Part shown: piece by piece, positions 5,951 to 8,406 of the stretch
Position numbering within the stretch: the first letter of the stretch is position 1
Layout: every line of letters begins with the position of its first letter
Assembly (NCBI GenBank): GCA_035461175.1
Contig: DATHVR010000039.1
Span: forward strand, 1-8,406
Reading direction: 5' to 3'
Source of the DNA: DATHVR01 sp035461175
Lineage (GTDB): Bacteria > Actinomycetota > Acidimicrobiia > Spongiisociales > ZC4RG35
Length of the DNA stretch: 8,406 nucleotides
Program-made: the position numbers and the translations under genes
The notes under the pieces: model-generated
Seen by the model: the letters and a program-made list of their open reading frames with translations, nothing else
What the model was told of the DNA's origin: nothing
Databases searched by the model: none

Positions 5951-6709
5951 ATGCAGGTGGTCGTCTGCGTGAAGCAGATCCCCGACCCGGCCGGCACCTA
6001 CACCCTGGATCCGGAGACGCATTTTCTGGAGCGACCGGCGGAACAGGTGCTGGATGACACCGACCGTTATGGAGTGGAGATGGGCCTTCAAATCGCTCAG
6101 GCTAATGACGGCACGGTCACCCTGGTGTCGATGGGGCCGGCGGGCTCGATGCAGGGCATCCGCCAGGCACTGGCGATGGGTGCCGACAAGGCGATAGTGA
6201 TCGACGACGCCGATCTGAAGGGCTCGGATGCCCTCACCACCTCGCAGGCGCTGGCCAAGGCGATCGAGGGAGCCGGCTTCGACCTGGTTATCGCCGGCAC
6301 CGAGTCGACCGATGGCTATGCCGGAGTGGTGCCACAGATGCTGGCCGAACTGCTCGACGTGCCCGCTATCACCTATGCCACCTCGGTGGAAGCCGGCGAC
6401 GGCAAGGTGAGCATCCATCGTCAGACCGCCACCGGTTATGACGTGGTCGAAGCGGCGCTGCCGGCGGTGATCTCGGTGACGGCCGGGGTGGTGGAGCCCC
6501 GCTACCCCACCTTCAAAGGGATCATGGACGCCAAAAAGAAGGAAGTACAGAACCTGGCGGCCGGAGACCTCGGCGTCGACACCGGCCTCAACCAGACGGT
6601 GACGGCGGTGGAACCGGCTCCGGAGCGGGAAGCGGGTCTGAAGTTCGAGGACGAGGGCGACGCTCACCTCAAGATCGTCGAACTCCTCGAGCAGAAGAAG
6701 GTGATCTGA
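5951..6709 (+). CDS. etfB: Electron transfer flavoprotein beta subunit
   Basis: The small subunit of the soluble ETF heterodimer. It binds AMP structurally and docks to acyl-CoA and related dehydrogenases, whose electrons reach FAD in the alpha subunit and then ETF:quinone oxidoreductase. The 252 residues match the usual length. The start VVVCVKQIPDP (3-13) is typical, as is the nucleotide-binding segment with GTESTDGYAG at 116-125. The family signature region runs from VEPRYPTFKGIM into DAKKKEVQNL at 181-202. It contains the recognition loop (around IMDAKKK) that contacts partner dehydrogenases. Actinobacterial-type wording suggests a classical, non-bifurcating ETF. No fix genes or ETF:quinone oxidoreductase are in the window. 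A strong ribosome binding site precedes it, and its stop is 2 bases from the etfA start, so the pair is one operon with stoichiometric expression. Confidence 0.96.
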   Translation: MQVVVCVKQIPDPAGTYTLDPETHFLERPAEQVLDDTDRYGVEMGLQIAQANDGTVTLVSMGPAGSMQGIRQALAMGADKAIVIDDADLKGSDALTTSQALAKAIEGAGFDLVIAGTESTDGYAGVVPQMLAELLDVPAITYATSVEAGDGKVSIHRQTATGYDVVEAALPAVISVTAGVVEPRYPTFKGIMDAKKKEVQNLAAGDLGVDTGLNQTVTAVEPAPEREAGLKFEDEGDAHLKIVELLEQKKVI

Positions 6710-6711
6710 AG

Positions 6712-7662
6712 ATGGCCAACGTATGGGTTTTCGTAGAGGAGGAAGGTTCGAGCCCCGCCACCCTGGGGCTGGAGCTGCTGACCAAGGCTCGCTACCTGGG
6801 TGACACCACTGTCGTCTACCTGGGCGCCGGGTCCGAGGCGGCTTTCTCCACGCTGGGAGAGCACGGAGCCAAGAAGGTCCTGCACGCCGACGCCGGCGAC
6901 ATCCTCCCCTCGGGTCCGCTGGCGGCGGCACTGGCCGACCTGGCCGCCTCCGAGTCGCCCGACCTGATCCTGTTCGGCCAGTCCTACACCGACCGGGACG
7001 TGGCCGGACGGTTGGCGGCTCGCATGGGCCGCTCCATCCTTTCCAATGCCTCGGATGTGGAACTCGCCGAGGGCACCGTCGTCACCACCCATGAGATCTT
7101 CGGCGGCACCCAGTTGGCCAAGGCGCAGGTGGCCGGCGACGGTCCTCACATCGTGCTGGTACGTCCCAAATCGTTCCCGGTCGAGCCCGCCGGCGGCGGC
7201 GCCCCCGAGGTGACGGTGATCGACCTGCCCGAGGCGGGCCGGTCAGCCGCAACCATCACCGGCCGCCACACCGAGGAGCGAGAAGGCCCCCAGCTCGGAG
7301 ACGCGGCCGTCATCGTCTCCGGCGGGCGCGGCCTCGGATCGGCCGAGGCGTTCGACATGGTCGAGAAGCTGGCCAAGCCCCTCAAGGCCGCCACCGGCGC
7401 CACCCGGGCCATCGTGGATGCCGGCTGGGTCCCCTACGCCAAGCAGGTCGGCCAGACCGGCAAGACGGTCAAGCCCGATGTCTACATCGCCGCCGGGATC
7501 TCCGGGGCCATGCAGCACCTGGTGGGGATGAAGGACTCCAAGACGATCATCGCCATCAACAAGGACCCCGACGCTCCCATCTTCTCGATCGCCGACCTCG
7601 GCATCGTCGGAGACGTCCACAACGTCCTCCCCAAGCTGATCGAGGCGCTCGAGTCTCGCTGA
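6712..7662 (+). CDS. etfA: Electron transfer flavoprotein alpha subunit
   Basis: The FAD-binding large subunit of ETF. The 316 residues are full length. An N-terminal alpha/beta domain (about 1-185) begins ANVWVFVEEEG. The C-terminal FAD domain shows VSGGRGLG at 202-209, GQTGKTV at 247-253, AAGISGAMQHLVGM at 260-273 (His269 is the residue that hydrogen-bonds FAD) and AINKDPDAPIF at 281-291, followed by ADLGIVGD at 294-301. FAD here accepts electrons from dehydrogenases via the semiquinone and passes them to the membrane quinone pool. Only two bases separate it from etfB, and no strong Shine-Dalgarno is visible, so translation probably depends on coupling to etfB. The end of this gene is 16 bases from the next proposed start, and a strong hairpin begins 25 bases beyond its stop. 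Confidence 0.97.
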   Translation: MANVWVFVEEEGSSPATLGLELLTKARYLGDTTVVYLGAGSEAAFSTLGEHGAKKVLHADAGDILPSGPLAAALADLAASESPDLILFGQSYTDRDVAGRLAARMGRSILSNASDVELAEGTVVTTHEIFGGTQLAKAQVAGDGPHIVLVRPKSFPVEPAGGGAPEVTVIDLPEAGRSAATITGRHTEEREGPQLGDAAVIVSGGRGLGSAEAFDMVEKLAKPLKAATGATRAIVDAGWVPYAKQVGQTGKTVKPDVYIAAGISGAMQHLVGMKDSKTIIAINKDPDAPIFSIADLGIVGDVHNVLPKLIEALESR

Positions 7663-7663
7663 C

Positions 7664-7670
7664 GGAGAGG
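7664..7670 (+). promoter_or_regulatory. Ribosome binding site for the methyltransferase ATG at 7679
   Basis: GGAGAGG lies 8 bases before the ATG at 7679 and supports that start. Its GAGG core sits in the loop of a small potential stem, CGGA (7663-7666) with TCCG (7671-7674). It would be exposed rather than hidden if that stem forms. Confidence 0.5.
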
Positions 7671-7678
7671 TCCGCCTC

Positions 7679-8406
7679 ATGACCGAAACCGGGTCCACCC
7701 AATCTGGACGGGTGGACCCGGTCTTCGTCGAGGATCGGGACGACCCCCGCCTGTGGCCTTTCACGGCCATGACCGACGAAGCGCTACGCCGTCATCGGGA
7801 GTCACCTACGGGCGTCCTGGCCGGACGCTTCATCTGCGAGGGCCACCTGGTTACCGAGCGGGCCCTCTCGGCCGGGCTGACCCCCGAGGCGGTGCTGGTC
7901 CCGAGCGACCAGATCCGCCGACTTCCCGAGTTTCCGGCCGAAACCCCGGTGTTCACCGGATCGCCGGAGCTGGTGGAGTCGGTCGCCGGCTATCACATCC
8001 ATCGGGGCTTTCTGGCGCTGTTCCGGCGACCGATGACCCGCTCGGTCGCGGATGTGGTGGCCGACGGCAGGAGACTGTTGGTGACCGAGAACGTCACCAA
8101 TCCCACCAACCTGGGGGCGATCGTTCGCTCGGCGGCGGCTCTGGGAATGGACGGGCTGCTGTTGGACCCGACCTCCTGTGATCCTCTCTACCGTCGAGTC
8201 GTTCGCGTGTCGATGGGAGCCGTGTTCGCCCTCCCCCACGTTCGCCTCGATCCGCTACCGGACGGGCTCGGCGTCCTGAGGGAGGCCGGATTCCGCCTGA
8301 TCGCTCTTTCCGCCGATCCTGGGGCGACTCCGATCGACCGTCTCCAGATGTCGGAGCGGATGGCGTTGGTGTTGGGAGCAGAAGGCCGGGGCCTGTCGGC
8401 CGACAC
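7679..8406 (+). CDS. SpoU/TrmH-family RNA 2'-O-ribose methyltransferase, 3' end cut by window edge
   Basis: Methylates a ribose 2'-OH in rRNA or tRNA with S-adenosylmethionine, using the knotted SPOUT fold. 242 codons are present and the frame is open to the edge. An N-terminal substrate-binding-like region contains DPRLWPF (22-28) and GRFICEGHLV (49-58), typical of the rRNA/tRNA methyltransferase subgroup. Motif 1 is ENVTNPTNLGAIVRSAAALG at 137-156, with Asn144 and catalytic-type Arg150. Motif 2 is LGAEGRGLS at 232-240. Motif 3, which completes the cofactor knot, lies beyond the window. The exact target nucleotide cannot be told. The ATG at 7679 has a good ribosome binding site, but residues 4-15 are encoded by a perfect hairpin and are not family-like. 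An in-frame GTG at 7712 would start 10 residues before DPRL, which I recall as the common layout. The start is therefore uncertain. Confidence 0.9.
   Translation, partial: MTETGSTQSGRVDPVFVEDRDDPRLWPFTAMTDEALRRHRESPTGVLAGRFICEGHLVTERALSAGLTPEAVLVPSDQIRRLPEFPAETPVFTGSPELVESVAGYHIHRGFLALFRRPMTRSVADVVADGRRLLVTENVTNPTNLGAIVRSAAALGMDGLLLDPTSCDPLYRRVVRVSMGAVFALPHVRLDPLPDGLGVLREAGFRLIALSADPGATPIDRLQMSERMALVLGAEGRGLSAD
7688..7722 (+). terminator. Perfect 13-bp hairpin inside the methyltransferase 5' end, candidate etfBA terminator
   Basis: ACCGGGTCCACCC (7688-7700) and GGGTGGACCCGGT (7710-7722) are exact reverse complements around a 9-base loop, with 10 of 13 pairs G-C. It is followed by TCTTCGTCG, a weak T-containing tail. 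It lies 25 bases after the etfA stop, where an operon terminator is expected, yet it falls within codons 4-15 of the next gene as called from 7679. It may be a true terminator with partial read-through, an attenuating structure, or evidence for a later methyltransferase start. Confidence 0.5.

Noticed and set aside
5744..6931. Minus-strand open frame of 395 codons
   Set aside because: Antisense to etfB and the start of etfA. Length alone is not evidence in DNA this GC-rich, and no family resemblance or ribosome binding site was seen.
7753..8181. Plus-strand open frame of 142 codons at the right end
   Set aside because: Out-of-frame reading of the SpoU/TrmH-family methyltransferase, whose frame from 7679 runs unbroken to the edge with motifs 1 and 2.

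Overview
The window is GC-rich chromosomal DNA, densely coded, with GTG as well as ATG starts, strong G/C preference at third codon positions and short or overlapping gene junctions. This fits a high-GC actinobacterium. A secreted protein ending in a long Thr/Ser-rich stalk and the wording of the ETF proteins would suit the Acidimicrobiia, but that placement is inference. I see no integrase, transposase, CRISPR array, tRNA or rRNA, and this looks like ordinary core chromosome.

Region 1 (1-734): a minus-strand gene for an exported Thr/Ser-rich protein runs off the left edge. It uses a GTG start and is hidden under a meaningless plus-strand open frame. It is divergent from ppc, with 102 bases between them.

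Region 2 (735-5649): four plus-strand genes lie almost without gaps. They are phosphoenolpyruvate carboxylase (ppc), a small alkyltransferase-like DNA-binding protein, a SIMPL/DUF541 protein with no signal peptide, and a thymidine/pyrimidine-nucleoside phosphorylase. The junctions are TGATG, 9 bases and ATGA, so they are probably co-transcribed and partly translationally coupled. Together they combine anaplerotic CO2 fixation, recognition of alkylated DNA, a protein of unknown role and nucleoside salvage.

Region 3 (5650-5950): a 301-base gene-free stretch, the least explained part of the window. It holds four tandem 7-base repeats, a perfect 10-bp hairpin nested inside a second pair of perfect 10-base inverted repeats, and a candidate promoter/operator ahead of etfB.

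Region 4 (5951-7662): etfB and etfA, two bases apart, encode the heterodimeric electron transfer flavoprotein. It carries electrons from acyl-CoA and similar dehydrogenases to the respiratory chain.

Region 5 (7679-8406): the 5' part of a SpoU/TrmH-family RNA 2'-O-ribose methyltransferase gene, cut by the right edge. A perfect 13-bp inverted repeat sits inside its first codons. It may be the etfBA terminator, in which case the methyltransferase start is in question.

I found no convincing undescribed multi-gene system. The points most worth a second look are the structured DNA at 5674-5869, the hairpin at 7688-7722, and the alkyltransferase-like protein with a PWWRV motif.
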